Below are positions 24,544 to 32,548 of a stretch of 64,000 nt of DNA, in pieces. Both the position numbers and the translations under genes were made by a program. Below the pieces are notes generated by a model. It saw nothing but the letters and a program-made list of their open reading frames with translations, made no database searches and was not told the DNA's origin. Every line of letters starts with the position of its first letter. Position 1 is the first letter of the stretch. The stretch comes from Ruminococcus flavefaciens MA2007 (GTDB taxonomy: Bacteria; Bacillota; Clostridia; Oscillospirales; Ruminococcaceae): NCBI RefSeq assembly GCF_000621845.1, contig NZ_JHXF01000001.1, forward strand, positions 124,001-188,000, read 5' to 3'.

Positions 24544-25905
24544 ATGAACAAGAAAAAAAGAAGTGCGTTCAAGTCAGTTGCAGCCGGTCTACTTGCTGCT
24601 GCAATGCTCGTAACAGGTGGCTGCGGACAGAAACAGACAGGCCCTCCCGGTTCACAGGGCAGTGGCGGAACAATCGCTGTTATCACTAAGCAGCAGCTCA
24701 GTTTCTGGGACGACGTAAAGAAGGGCGCTCAGGACGCCTGCGACGAATTCGGCTATGATATGGTATATACCGTTGCCGACGGTGATAACGACTACGTTTC
24801 ACAGATCGCCGCTATCAATGATGCTATAAACAAAAAGGCAAAGGCTATCGTAATAGCTCCTAACAGTGAAAAGGATCTTAACGAGGCTCTTACAAAGGCT
24901 ATCGACAGCGGTATCAAGGTAGTTGTTATCAACTCTGAGATCGATCCTTCAATGTACAGTATGCTTGCTTCACGTATCGGTTCGTCAGAGTCAGACGGCG
25001 GTACCGTTGCTGCTAAGAATGCGGTAGCTGCATATAAGAATAAGGGCGGCGACCTTGCAAGTATAGGCAAGATCGGTATCGTAGGACATACCGCAGGTAC
25101 AGCTGAGAACCGTATCAAGGGCTTTACTGACAGATTAACACGTAATATCGCAAATGCAAAGGGCATCGAGGTGCCCGAGGAGAATCCTTATGCAGCTCTC
25201 GCAGCAGCAGCACAGGGCGCAGCAGGCGCACAGGGCGGTCCTCCCGCAGGTGTTGATGGCGCAGCACAGGCAGGCGCACAGGGCGGTCCTCCCGCAGGTG
25301 TTGATGGCGCAGCACAGGCAGGCGCACAGGGTGCACAGGCAGCAGCACAGGGCAATGCTCAGGCAGGCGATAATGCAGCTCAGGCAGCTGAAGTAAATGA
25401 AGAGAACCTCACAGAGCTCGAAAAGGCTGAGCGCGTTGTTGCACAGCACGAGGCAGAGGTAAAGGCTGACGGCGAGCGTCAGCTGGCTCAGATCAAGAAG
25501 AGCTTTGTACAGACAGAGCGCTGTGCAAGAGTAGAAGAAGCAAAGGAAGAAACAAAAAAGCTTCTCGGCACTGACGGAAACGGCTTCTCTATCCTCTTCG
25601 CAACAAATACAAACACAACACTGGGTGTTTGTGCAGCTGTTGAAGAGCTTGGTCTTTCAGGCAAGATCACAATTGTTGGCTATAACTCTGACGAGGAAGA
25701 GCTCGCTTACATCAGAAGAGGCGTTCTTGACGGTGTTATCCTTCAGAACCCATACATCATCGGCTACGTTGGTGTAAGATACGCTAAGCAGCACGTTCAG
25801 GGAGGCGGCACAGCTCCTCAGCTGGATACAGGTGTTACATTCGTAAATGCAGGAAACATGAATGATGATTACATTCAGCTTCTCCTGTATCCTGATAAAT
25901 ATTAA
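24544..25905 (+). CDS. Sugar-binding lipoprotein (ribose/xylose-type) with low-complexity insert
   Basis: A 453-aa periplasmic-binding-protein-fold lipoprotein. Signal peptide with lipobox VTGGC near residues 17-22, then GTIAVITKQQLSFWDDVKKG typical of the type 1 (RbsB/Peripla_BP_4) family. Between the two lobes is an Ala/Gln/Gly/Pro-rich stretch (about 215-285) encoded by 48-bp repeats, absent from normal family members. No permease or ATPase follows; the next gene is a membrane GGDEF protein, so it may act as an external sensor rather than for uptake. The ATG at 24544 follows AAGGAGG by 8 bases. Confidence 0.8.
   Translation: MNKKKRSAFKSVAAGLLAAAMLVTGGCGQKQTGPPGSQGSGGTIAVITKQQLSFWDDVKKGAQDACDEFGYDMVYTVADGDNDYVSQIAAINDAINKKAKAIVIAPNSEKDLNEALTKAIDSGIKVVVINSEIDPSMYSMLASRIGSSESDGGTVAAKNAVAAYKNKGGDLASIGKIGIVGHTAGTAENRIKGFTDRLTRNIANAKGIEVPEENPYAALAAAAQGAAGAQGGPPAGVDGAAQAGAQGGPPAGVDGAAQAGAQGAQAAAQGNAQAGDNAAQAAEVNEENLTELEKAERVVAQHEAEVKADGERQLAQIKKSFVQTERCARVEEAKEETKKLLGTDGNGFSILFATNTNTTLGVCAAVEELGLSGKITIVGYNSDEEELAYIRRGVLDGVILQNPYIIGYVGVRYAKQHVQGGGTAPQLDTGVTFVNAGNMNDDYIQLLLYPDKY
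25222..25320 (+). repeat. 48-bp tandem repeat inside the sugar-binding protein gene
   Basis: Two full copies start at 25222 and 25270, with a partial third from 25318. Each codes for AGAQGGPPAGVDGAAQ, and the copies look identical at DNA level, which indicates a recent duplication. Confidence 0.9.
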
Positions 25906-25920
25906 TGGAGGTGGATAAGT

Positions 25921-27120
25921 ATGGCAAAACTTTCAAGTAAAAAGGGCTCAGGCGGATATATCTTCGCTGCTATCCTTATCGCTGTCATTTATGTAATCAA
26001 TACGTTCCTTGTTGAGAACATCTACTGGAGCAACGCTGAAACCTCACAGAGAGTTTCAAAGAGTAACAACTCTCTCAACAGAATGAACAGCTATCTTTCA
26101 GAGATTAACAAAAACTCACTCAGTATTGCCGCAGGCGTCGGCAACCCTATGGCTCTTATCGCTCAGACAGACGGTCTGTATGCAAATATTCAGGACGCTG
26201 AAAAGCAGTTCGAGTCAATAGAAGGCATATCTCCTGAGGCTACAAAGAGATACAGCTACGCTAAGGCTATGATCGAGACCTACAAGAAGAGACTTGAATC
26301 TCTCGGTACAGGCACTATCGAGACCGGCGACCAGAATGCTATGTCAGACGTCATGAACTTTGACCTCTATTCACTTCAGATCACGGCTTCCGAGATGCTT
26401 ACATCTACTATCGATATCGTTAATGCGGATACCGCTAAGATGAATGCGAAGAATACCGCAAAGTCATATATCCTTATGACCGTTATGATGATAGTTGCTA
26501 TCCTCGGTGAAATTGCTGTATGGCTGTTCGCAAGAAGAGCAAAGAAGGCAAGATTAGAGCTGGAAGAGCGAGAGATGCGACTTGCAGAGGTCGATGCAAA
26601 GCTCAAGAATACACGTCAGAAGGCAAGCGACCTTGCTGTTATGAACGTTCTTACAGGTATGAAGAACCGTTATGCTCTTGATAATGATATCAGCGACAGA
26701 CTCGAATCAGGCAGATTCCAGATCGCTGTATTCGATATGGATAACTTCAGAAGCATCAACGATACCTACGGCTATGACTTCGGTGATGAGTACCTCGCAG
26801 CTGTTGCTGAGAGACTCAAGCAGGAGTTCAGCGATGTTGCTGAAATATACAACATCACAGGTAACGAGTTCTGCTTCGTATTCAACAAGAATATCTCAGA
26901 GAGCCAGGCAACAGGTATTGCACAGAATATCCAGCGTGTAATGAGCAGCCCTTACGAGGTACTCAACCTTACAGTTCAGCTCCCATGCTCAGGTGCTGTT
27001 TACCACTACCTGCCGGGTGACTGCCTCAACGTCAACTCCGTTCTCGTTAAGCTCGATACAGCTATGAGAAACGCTAAGATGAACGGCGGTAACATGATAA
27101 CTACTGTAATGAACATCTAA
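25921..27120 (+). CDS. Membrane sensor with degenerate GGDEF domain
   Basis: A 399-aa protein: membrane helices at about 12-35 and 182-203 enclose a ~145-aa extracellular domain; a coiled coil follows (205-240), then a GGDEF-fold domain (about 240-399) with FDMDNFRSINDTYGYDFGD. The signature loop is TGNEF at 313-317 instead of GG(D/E)EF. Loss of the second Gly and change of Asp/Glu to Asn make cyclase activity doubtful; it may bind c-di-GMP or GTP or be purely structural. It is 15 bp after a sugar-binding lipoprotein that could dock on its outer domain, a two-gene sensing pair (inference). Confidence 0.8.
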   Translation: MAKLSSKKGSGGYIFAAILIAVIYVINTFLVENIYWSNAETSQRVSKSNNSLNRMNSYLSEINKNSLSIAAGVGNPMALIAQTDGLYANIQDAEKQFESIEGISPEATKRYSYAKAMIETYKKRLESLGTGTIETGDQNAMSDVMNFDLYSLQITASEMLTSTIDIVNADTAKMNAKNTAKSYILMTVMMIVAILGEIAVWLFARRAKKARLELEEREMRLAEVDAKLKNTRQKASDLAVMNVLTGMKNRYALDNDISDRLESGRFQIAVFDMDNFRSINDTYGYDFGDEYLAAVAERLKQEFSDVAEIYNITGNEFCFVFNKNISESQATGIAQNIQRVMSSPYEVLNLTVQLPCSGAVYHYLPGDCLNVNSVLVKLDTAMRNAKMNGGNMITTVMNI

Positions 27121-27136
27121 AATTATAGTAAAAACG

Positions 27137-27167
27137 GCGGCTGTCAGCAATGACAGCCGCTTTTTTT
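27137..27167 (+). terminator. Intrinsic terminator of the sensor pair
   Basis: GCGGCTGTCA/TGACAGCCGC 10-bp stem, GCAA tetraloop, T7. Confidence 0.92.
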
Positions 27168-27188
27168 GCGCCTTTTGGGTAAAAAAGA

Positions 27189-27217
27189 TTGACATATAAT
27201 TGGAAAGGTGGTAAAAT
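27189..27217 (+). promoter_or_regulatory. Promoter of the unknown gene at 27254
   Basis: TTGACA, 17-bp spacer, TAAAAT. Confidence 0.8.
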
Positions 27218-27253
27218 ATACACACGGGTATATGAGAAAGGCAGGTGTTAAGA

Positions 27254-27802
27254 GTGAAAAAGTTCGCAGTGTACAGATCGGCTACGGGAAAGTACTGCTA
27301 TCAGTACGCTGATACTTTAGAAGCTCTTGAAGGCACAGGCTTTGAGAATATCATAACCGAGGAACAGCTCCCCGTGGTCTTCGACGGCAGAGGCGGCTAT
27401 TTCAGATTCCGTGAGAATGATCCCCATTTTTTGCAGGTGGTGGAAACAGACAAGGAGTCTCCGCTGGAGCTTGAGGATATGTTTGCCAAGAATTCTCCCG
27501 ATTTCAAGCTGGGCTGGATATCTCCCGAGGGCGATACCTACTCCTGCGCATTTACCAATCACGCAAAATGCGCCAAGATGATAGCTCAGAAATTCTACCC
27601 CGATATGAAATTCCCCGAGACTGCCCTTGATAAAAAGGGCTGGCTGCAGGTAATAGACTCGTGGAACGGCAAGGAGCGTCAGCACGGACAGTTCGTATTT
27701 ACAGACCGCGGTATTATAACCCGCAAACAGGCAGATAAGCTCTTCGATCTGGGCTTATATTATAATGAAGAGGTACAGAAAATACTGGGAGAAGACGATT
27801 AA
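27254..27802 (+). CDS. Unknown soluble protein
   Basis: A protein of about 182 aa starting MKKFAVYRSATGKYCYQYAD. No family was recognised, and no signal peptide or membrane segment is visible. Tyr/Phe-rich, with ISPEGDTYSCAFTNHAKC and WLQVIDSWNGKERQ segments. Start is uncertain: GTG at 27254 has AGGTG 7 bases upstream; an in-frame GTG at 27245 is an alternative. It has its own promoter and terminator. Confidence 0.6.
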   Translation: MKKFAVYRSATGKYCYQYADTLEALEGTGFENIITEEQLPVVFDGRGGYFRFRENDPHFLQVVETDKESPLELEDMFAKNSPDFKLGWISPEGDTYSCAFTNHAKCAKMIAQKFYPDMKFPETALDKKGWLQVIDSWNGKERQHGQFVFTDRGIITRKQADKLFDLGLYYNEEVQKILGEDD

Positions 27803-27835
27803 AAGCCAAAAACAGATCATCAGTTGACATATATT

Positions 27836-27867
27836 GGGCGGTTTACATAAAACCGCCCTGTTTTTTG
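27836..27867 (+). terminator. Intrinsic terminator
   Basis: GGGCGGTTT/AAACCGCCC stem with ACATA loop, then GTTTTTTG. Confidence 0.85.
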
Positions 27868-27880
27868 TGCAGTTTTTTTA

Positions 27881-27909
27881 TTGACTATATTGTCTTTTTG
27901 GTGTATAAT
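27881..27909 (+). promoter_or_regulatory. Promoter of the DivIVA-like/hydrogenase-like pair
   Basis: TTGACT, 17-bp spacer, TATAAT, 70 bp before the start at 27979. Confidence 0.8.
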
Positions 27910-27978
27910 ATTACTATATCATACTCGATAAGTGCGCAGACTTAGGTTTTGGTCGGGTGGTTCAAGGAGGATATTGAT

Positions 27979-29052
27979 ATGGCAGAAACAAGATTTATTA
28001 AAACAGTCACTTTCGGCGGATATGAAAAAGAATCTGTTATACGACGCATGGAGTACCTCAACGAGCAGGTGCATGACCTGAGAAACGAGCTAAGAGAGAC
28101 AAAACTTTTGCTTGAAGCTTACAGAAAAGGCACCGAACCCGAAAAGGCTCTTGAAACTGTGCTTTCAGAAGAGCGCGCAAAGCTGACACAGGTACAGGTA
28201 CAGAATAATACCCTTAACCTGAAGCTCAAGGCTACTGACGACGAGAATGAGAAATATGTCCAGCAGGTAAAAGACCTTAACGGCGAGATAGCTGACCTTA
28301 AAGATAAGCTCAAGGCTACCGAATCAAAGTGCGCAGCTCTTATGGCTCAGGACGAGGCAATGGCACTGAGCAATGTTTTCATCGAGGCGCAGAAGTCATC
28401 TTCCATGCTGGAGGGCACTGCAAAGGCTAAGGCTGCGGAAATAGAGTTCCAGACAAAAAAGCTGGCTGAGAATATCGTTTCGGACGCAAACGTAGAGGCT
28501 CAGCAGATAATCTTCGAGGCAGAGAGAACTGCTGCCGAGACTATCGCAGAGGCACAGACAAAAGCCGAGCAGATGAGCGCGGCTTCAAATAACCTGAGAG
28601 CTTCTGTGCTCGAGGACGTAAATACCCTAAAAATGCACATGGGCAAGGTAAGAGACGCCCTTGAAGGCTTCCGCAATGTGGGCATCACAAAGCTGGTAGA
28701 GGCTGACGACTGCCTTAACAAGACGGAGGAGGCTCTTAAACAGGGCGGAGTTCCCGTATTCAAGATACCCGAGGCTGTACAGCCTGATATACCCGAAAGA
28801 CCAATGAGCCTTTCAGAAAAGATACATGACGACGAGGATAAGCGCAAAAAGCAGGAGGAGCTGGATAAGCTCAAGCAGATGGCTGATTCTATCGGCGGCA
28901 AAAAAGACGACAAGAATGATAAGGACGAAAAGGAAACTTCGGATAATGCCGCAGGGGATAACGCCGAAAAACCACAGAACGGCGAGAAAAAGGGCGGCAA
29001 GCTTGACCTTGCAGCATTGGCTGCAAAGGCAAATTCTATCAAGAATAAGTAA
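27979..29052 (+). CDS. Coiled-coil protein, DivIVA-like N-terminus
   Basis: A 357-aa largely helical protein. The opening (RFIKTVTFGGYEKESVIRRM) resembles the DivIVA/GpsB membrane-targeting segment. A long Glu/Lys/Ala coiled coil spans about 25-255, and the C-terminus is very charged (Lys/Asp/Glu-rich) and likely disordered. Such proteins organise cell poles or the division site, but the DivIVA assignment is tentative. The ATG at 27979 has AGGAGG upstream. The hydrogenase-like sensor begins 40 bp downstream, probably in the same transcript. Confidence 0.6.
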   Translation: MAETRFIKTVTFGGYEKESVIRRMEYLNEQVHDLRNELRETKLLLEAYRKGTEPEKALETVLSEERAKLTQVQVQNNTLNLKLKATDDENEKYVQQVKDLNGEIADLKDKLKATESKCAALMAQDEAMALSNVFIEAQKSSSMLEGTAKAKAAEIEFQTKKLAENIVSDANVEAQQIIFEAERTAAETIAEAQTKAEQMSAASNNLRASVLEDVNTLKMHMGKVRDALEGFRNVGITKLVEADDCLNKTEEALKQGGVPVFKIPEAVQPDIPERPMSLSEKIHDDEDKRKKQEELDKLKQMADSIGGKKDDKNDKDEKETSDNAAGDNAEKPQNGEKKGGKLDLAALAAKANSIKNK

Positions 29053-29092
29053 AGCGGTTTGATTTTTTAATGTCTTAAGGAGTTTATATAAT

Positions 29093-30838
29093 ATGAGTGA
29101 ACTGATCATTGTAAAACCAGAAAAGTGCGTCGGCTGTAATGCCTGCGTAAGAGAATGTCCAGCTCCCGAGGCTAATATCGTAAAGCAGCTTGAGGACGGA
29201 CGTTTCATAACCATGGTAAACCATGACAAGTGTATCGGCTGCGGCGAGTGCGTAAAGAAGTGTACTCACGGCGCAAGAGACTATATCGACGATACCGACG
29301 ACTGTATTTCCGATATCATCAAGGAAAAGCTCATAATCATGGCTTCTCCTGCTATAAAGACAGTTATGCCTACAAAGTGGAAGGGCGTTCTTGACTGGTT
29401 CAAGAAGCAGGGCTGTACTATATTCGACGTATCCTTTGGTGCTGATATCTGCACATGGGCTCATATCAGAACTATGGATCAGGACAAGATAGGCAATATC
29501 GTTACTCAGCAATGTCCTGCTATCGTAAAGTATGTAGAGAAGTACCAGCCTAAGCTTTTACAGAACCTTTCCCCTATCCACAGCCCTGTTGCGTGCAGTG
29601 CTATCTACATAAAGAAATACCTGAGAAGAAACAATCCTATCGCTCTTATTTCTCCATGTATCGCTGAGAAGTATGAGTCACAGGATACAGAGCTCTTTGA
29701 GTACAACGTTACTATCAAGAAGCTCCTTGAATACTTCGACAGAAACGATATCAATATACCTATAGATACTTCTGAGGACTATGAGTATAAGTTCGACGAG
29801 CCTCAGGGACAGATGGGCGCTATCTACTCACGTCCGGGCGGACTCAGAGACAATATGTGGCTCCACGATCCCGACCTTAACATCACCAACTCAGAGGGCG
29901 TACACAAGGTTTATTCCGAAATAGAGATGTACAGCAGAATGCCTGAGTCAAAGCACCCGAGAATATTCGACGTTCTCTCATGTGAGTTCGGATGTAATAT
30001 CGGACCTGCTTCGGGCACAAAGCAGACAGTTTTCGACGCTATGACAACTATGAGAGCTATCGAAAATGAGGCTAAGAGCCGCCGTAAGTCAGGCGGTATC
30101 ATGGGACGAGGCGACGACAAGCTCTTCAAGAAATTCGACGACGAGCTCCGCGTGGCTGATTTCCTTAGAAACTACAAGCCCTCTATGCCGTCACCTATCC
30201 CGAATATCAATCAGCTCCAGCCTATATTCGAGAAAATGGGTATGCATACCGAGGAGGAGCGCTCCTACGACTGTCATGCCTGCGGATATGACACCTGCCG
30301 CGATATGGCTATCGCTATATACAGAGGTCTCAATACTCCCGATAACTGTATCGTTCATGCTAAGTCTGTGCTCCTTGCAAGACACTCCGTACTGAACAGA
30401 CAGAACGAGAAGCTTGCTGAGATAACCGAGGAAGTTCTCGCACTTTCTGACAAGCTCAAGGAGAATGTTGCAAATATTACCGATAATATGGAGAATATCG
30501 GCGAGTCCACATCAGCTACCAGCGAGAGAGCTGCCGTAGTTAAGGACCTTCTCGAAAACGTTGTTACCTTCTGTAACGATAACTCCACTATGGACGCAGA
30601 CAGCGTATCACAGCTCACATCTATCCTTGAAACAACTATCGACGCATTCAGCGCCCTCGATGATAATGTTACCACCACAAACGAGAGCTCAGAGACTATC
30701 AATAAGTCCATCAACGATATCATCGCACTTGTCGGAGATATCAATGAAGTCCTCGTAAAGGCTGGAAAAAATGGCAAGACCGAAAAGCTTGAAGACCTTG
30801 ACAAGCTTGCTGAAGAGCAGGATAAAAAGGACGAATAA
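29093..30838 (+). CDS. [FeFe]-hydrogenase-like sensory protein
   Basis: A 581-aa protein. Two [4Fe-4S] ferredoxin motifs are at the N-terminus (CVGCNACVRECP from residue 12, CIGCGECVKKC near 46), then the H-cluster domain with variant motifs: QQCPAIVKYVEKYQP for L1, SPCIAEKYE for L2 and CEFGCNIG for L3. A further Fe-S module follows (CHACGYDTCRDMA), then a C-terminal Ser/Thr/Asn-rich coiled coil (about 440-570) like the signalling tail of chemoreceptors. The canonical TSCCPxW is absent, so hydrogen production is unlikely. It fits the HydS-like group thought to sense H2 or redox state. Confidence 0.82.
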   Translation: MSELIIVKPEKCVGCNACVRECPAPEANIVKQLEDGRFITMVNHDKCIGCGECVKKCTHGARDYIDDTDDCISDIIKEKLIIMASPAIKTVMPTKWKGVLDWFKKQGCTIFDVSFGADICTWAHIRTMDQDKIGNIVTQQCPAIVKYVEKYQPKLLQNLSPIHSPVACSAIYIKKYLRRNNPIALISPCIAEKYESQDTELFEYNVTIKKLLEYFDRNDINIPIDTSEDYEYKFDEPQGQMGAIYSRPGGLRDNMWLHDPDLNITNSEGVHKVYSEIEMYSRMPESKHPRIFDVLSCEFGCNIGPASGTKQTVFDAMTTMRAIENEAKSRRKSGGIMGRGDDKLFKKFDDELRVADFLRNYKPSMPSPIPNINQLQPIFEKMGMHTEEERSYDCHACGYDTCRDMAIAIYRGLNTPDNCIVHAKSVLLARHSVLNRQNEKLAEITEEVLALSDKLKENVANITDNMENIGESTSATSERAAVVKDLLENVVTFCNDNSTMDADSVSQLTSILETTIDAFSALDDNVTTTNESSETINKSINDIIALVGDINEVLVKAGKNGKTEKLEDLDKLAEEQDKKDE

Positions 30839-30855
30839 GCAGGACAATCAATATC

Positions 30856-30890
30856 AACGCCGATATTTCCTCGGGAATATCGGCGTTTTG
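30856..30890 (+). terminator. Intrinsic terminator after the hydrogenase-like gene
   Basis: AACGCCGATATT/AATATCGGCGTT 12-bp stem, 8-nt loop, TTTGTTG. Confidence 0.9.
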
Positions 30891-30953
30891 TTGTTTTATC
30901 AGTTCCATGAGCCTGTCGGATTAAAAATTGGTCAGATATGCGCACGTTTTGTA

Positions 30954-30982
30954 TTGCAATTTTTACTTTTTAATGTTAAAAT
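30954..30982 (+). promoter_or_regulatory. Promoter of the arabinoxylan-type locus
   Basis: TTGCAA, 17-bp spacer, TAAAAT, 46 bp before the esterase start. Confidence 0.6.
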
Positions 30983-31028
30983 GTTTTCAGTATAACAGGA
31001 GCAATTCTATTATAAAGGAGATGATACC

Positions 31029-32537
31029 ATGCTAAGGAAAGCAAATACCGAAAACGGACAGGTGCGCGGACTGCCAGCAGCAGACCCGAGGATAACCTCA
31101 TTCAAGGGCATACCCTTTGCCGCTCCCCCTGTGGGCGAGAACCGCTGGCGGGCTCCGCAGCCTGCCGAAAACTGGCAGGGCGTCCGAGAATGCTTTGAGT
31201 TTGCGCCCATATCCGTTCAGGATACCCCCGGCGTAGGCGACGATATATACTGCCGGGAATGGCACGTAGACTCCGAGATACTCATGAGCGAGGACTGCTT
31301 ATACCTTAATATATGGACAAATGCAAAGTCCGCAGACGAGCGTAAGCCCGTACTTGTATGGTTTTTCGGCGGTGCTTTTCAGTGGGGCTATACCGCCGAA
31401 ATGGAGTTTGACGGCGAACGCCTTGCAAGACGGGATATCGTCGTAGTTACCGTGAATTACCGCCTTGGCGCCTTTGGATTTCTCTGCCACCCTCAGCTGA
31501 CAAGGGAGCAGCCTGACGCTCCCTGCAATTTCGGCAGTCTCGACCAGCAGGCAGGTCTCAGGTGGGTTAGGCGTAATATCGCTAATTTCGGCGGCGATCC
31601 CGATAATATAACCATAGCAGGACAGTCCGCAGGCGGCGGCAGCGTAATGGCGCAAATGGCTTGCAGGGACAACGAGGGCGATTTCCAGAGGGCTGTGGTG
31701 ATGAGCGGAATGTTCGGCTCGCCTTATGAAGTCAATGACTTTTTCCAGCCCCAGAGCCCTGAACAGGCAGGCAAAAAGGGCGAAAGGCTCTTTGAGTATC
31801 TGGGCGTAAAGACACTTGAAGAGGCAAGGCGCCTTGACGCAGACTATATCCGCAGCAAGTATTCCGAGCTCCGAAATAAGGGCGAGATGTTCTTTACCAT
31901 AGTGCAGGACGGGCGCTTCTGCACACAGGATCCCATGGCAGCTTTCAGAAACGGCACACGTATCCGTGTACCCGTTATGGGCGGCAATACAGGGGACGAA
32001 TTCATGGAGTTCATCAATGCGTCAGATGATGACGGGCTGGCAGAAAAGGCAAAGGAGTACTTCGGCGGCAGGGCTGAGGAGTTTCTGGCGCTTTCAGAAG
32101 CCAGAGTCAGGACGGAATACGGCTATGCGCCTGTTTCGGCTCCCGAGCTTGGGACAAAAGAGGCTTTTCTTGGCGAAAACAGTCAGAATGAGCCGAAAAA
32201 CTGCTATTACTACCGTTTTATCCCTGATATCCCTGGAGAAGATAACGCAGGTACATTCCATTCGGTGGACCTATGGTTCTTTTTTGAGACGCTGGCAAAA
32301 TGCACCAGACCTTTTGAGGGCAGGCATTACGACCTTGCAAGGCAGATGTGCGATTACTGGGCTAATTTCATAAAGACGGGGAACCCCAACGGCTTTGACA
32401 TCAACGGGAATAAGCTTCCACAGTGGAATCCCTATACCGATGCAGACCGCAGTGAAATGCTGTTCACCAGTGACGGCGCTAAGGCGTCAATCGAGCAGAG
32501 CAGACTTGTCAGGTTCCTGCTGGACAAAACGAAATAA
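31029..32537 (+). CDS. Type-B carboxylesterase (probable side-chain esterase)
   Basis: A 502-aa alpha/beta hydrolase. It opens with GIPFAAPPVGENRWRAPQPA, standard for the family. The nucleophile is Ser200 in AGQSAGG, the oxyanion loop is WFFGGAF, the likely acid Glu lies in NTGDEF and the catalytic His in FHSVDLW. No signal peptide, so it acts in the cytoplasm. It lies 11 bp before a GH43 and upstream of a sugar ABC importer and GH51, so removal of acetyl or feruloyl groups from imported arabinoxylan oligosaccharides is likely (inference). Confidence 0.85.
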   Translation: MLRKANTENGQVRGLPAADPRITSFKGIPFAAPPVGENRWRAPQPAENWQGVRECFEFAPISVQDTPGVGDDIYCREWHVDSEILMSEDCLYLNIWTNAKSADERKPVLVWFFGGAFQWGYTAEMEFDGERLARRDIVVVTVNYRLGAFGFLCHPQLTREQPDAPCNFGSLDQQAGLRWVRRNIANFGGDPDNITIAGQSAGGGSVMAQMACRDNEGDFQRAVVMSGMFGSPYEVNDFFQPQSPEQAGKKGERLFEYLGVKTLEEARRLDADYIRSKYSELRNKGEMFFTIVQDGRFCTQDPMAAFRNGTRIRVPVMGGNTGDEFMEFINASDDDGLAEKAKEYFGGRAEEFLALSEARVRTEYGYAPVSAPELGTKEAFLGENSQNEPKNCYYYRFIPDIPGEDNAGTFHSVDLWFFFETLAKCTRPFEGRHYDLARQMCDYWANFIKTGNPNGFDINGNKLPQWNPYTDADRSEMLFTSDGAKASIEQSRLVRFLLDKTK

Positions 32538-32548
32538 GGAGGCATATT

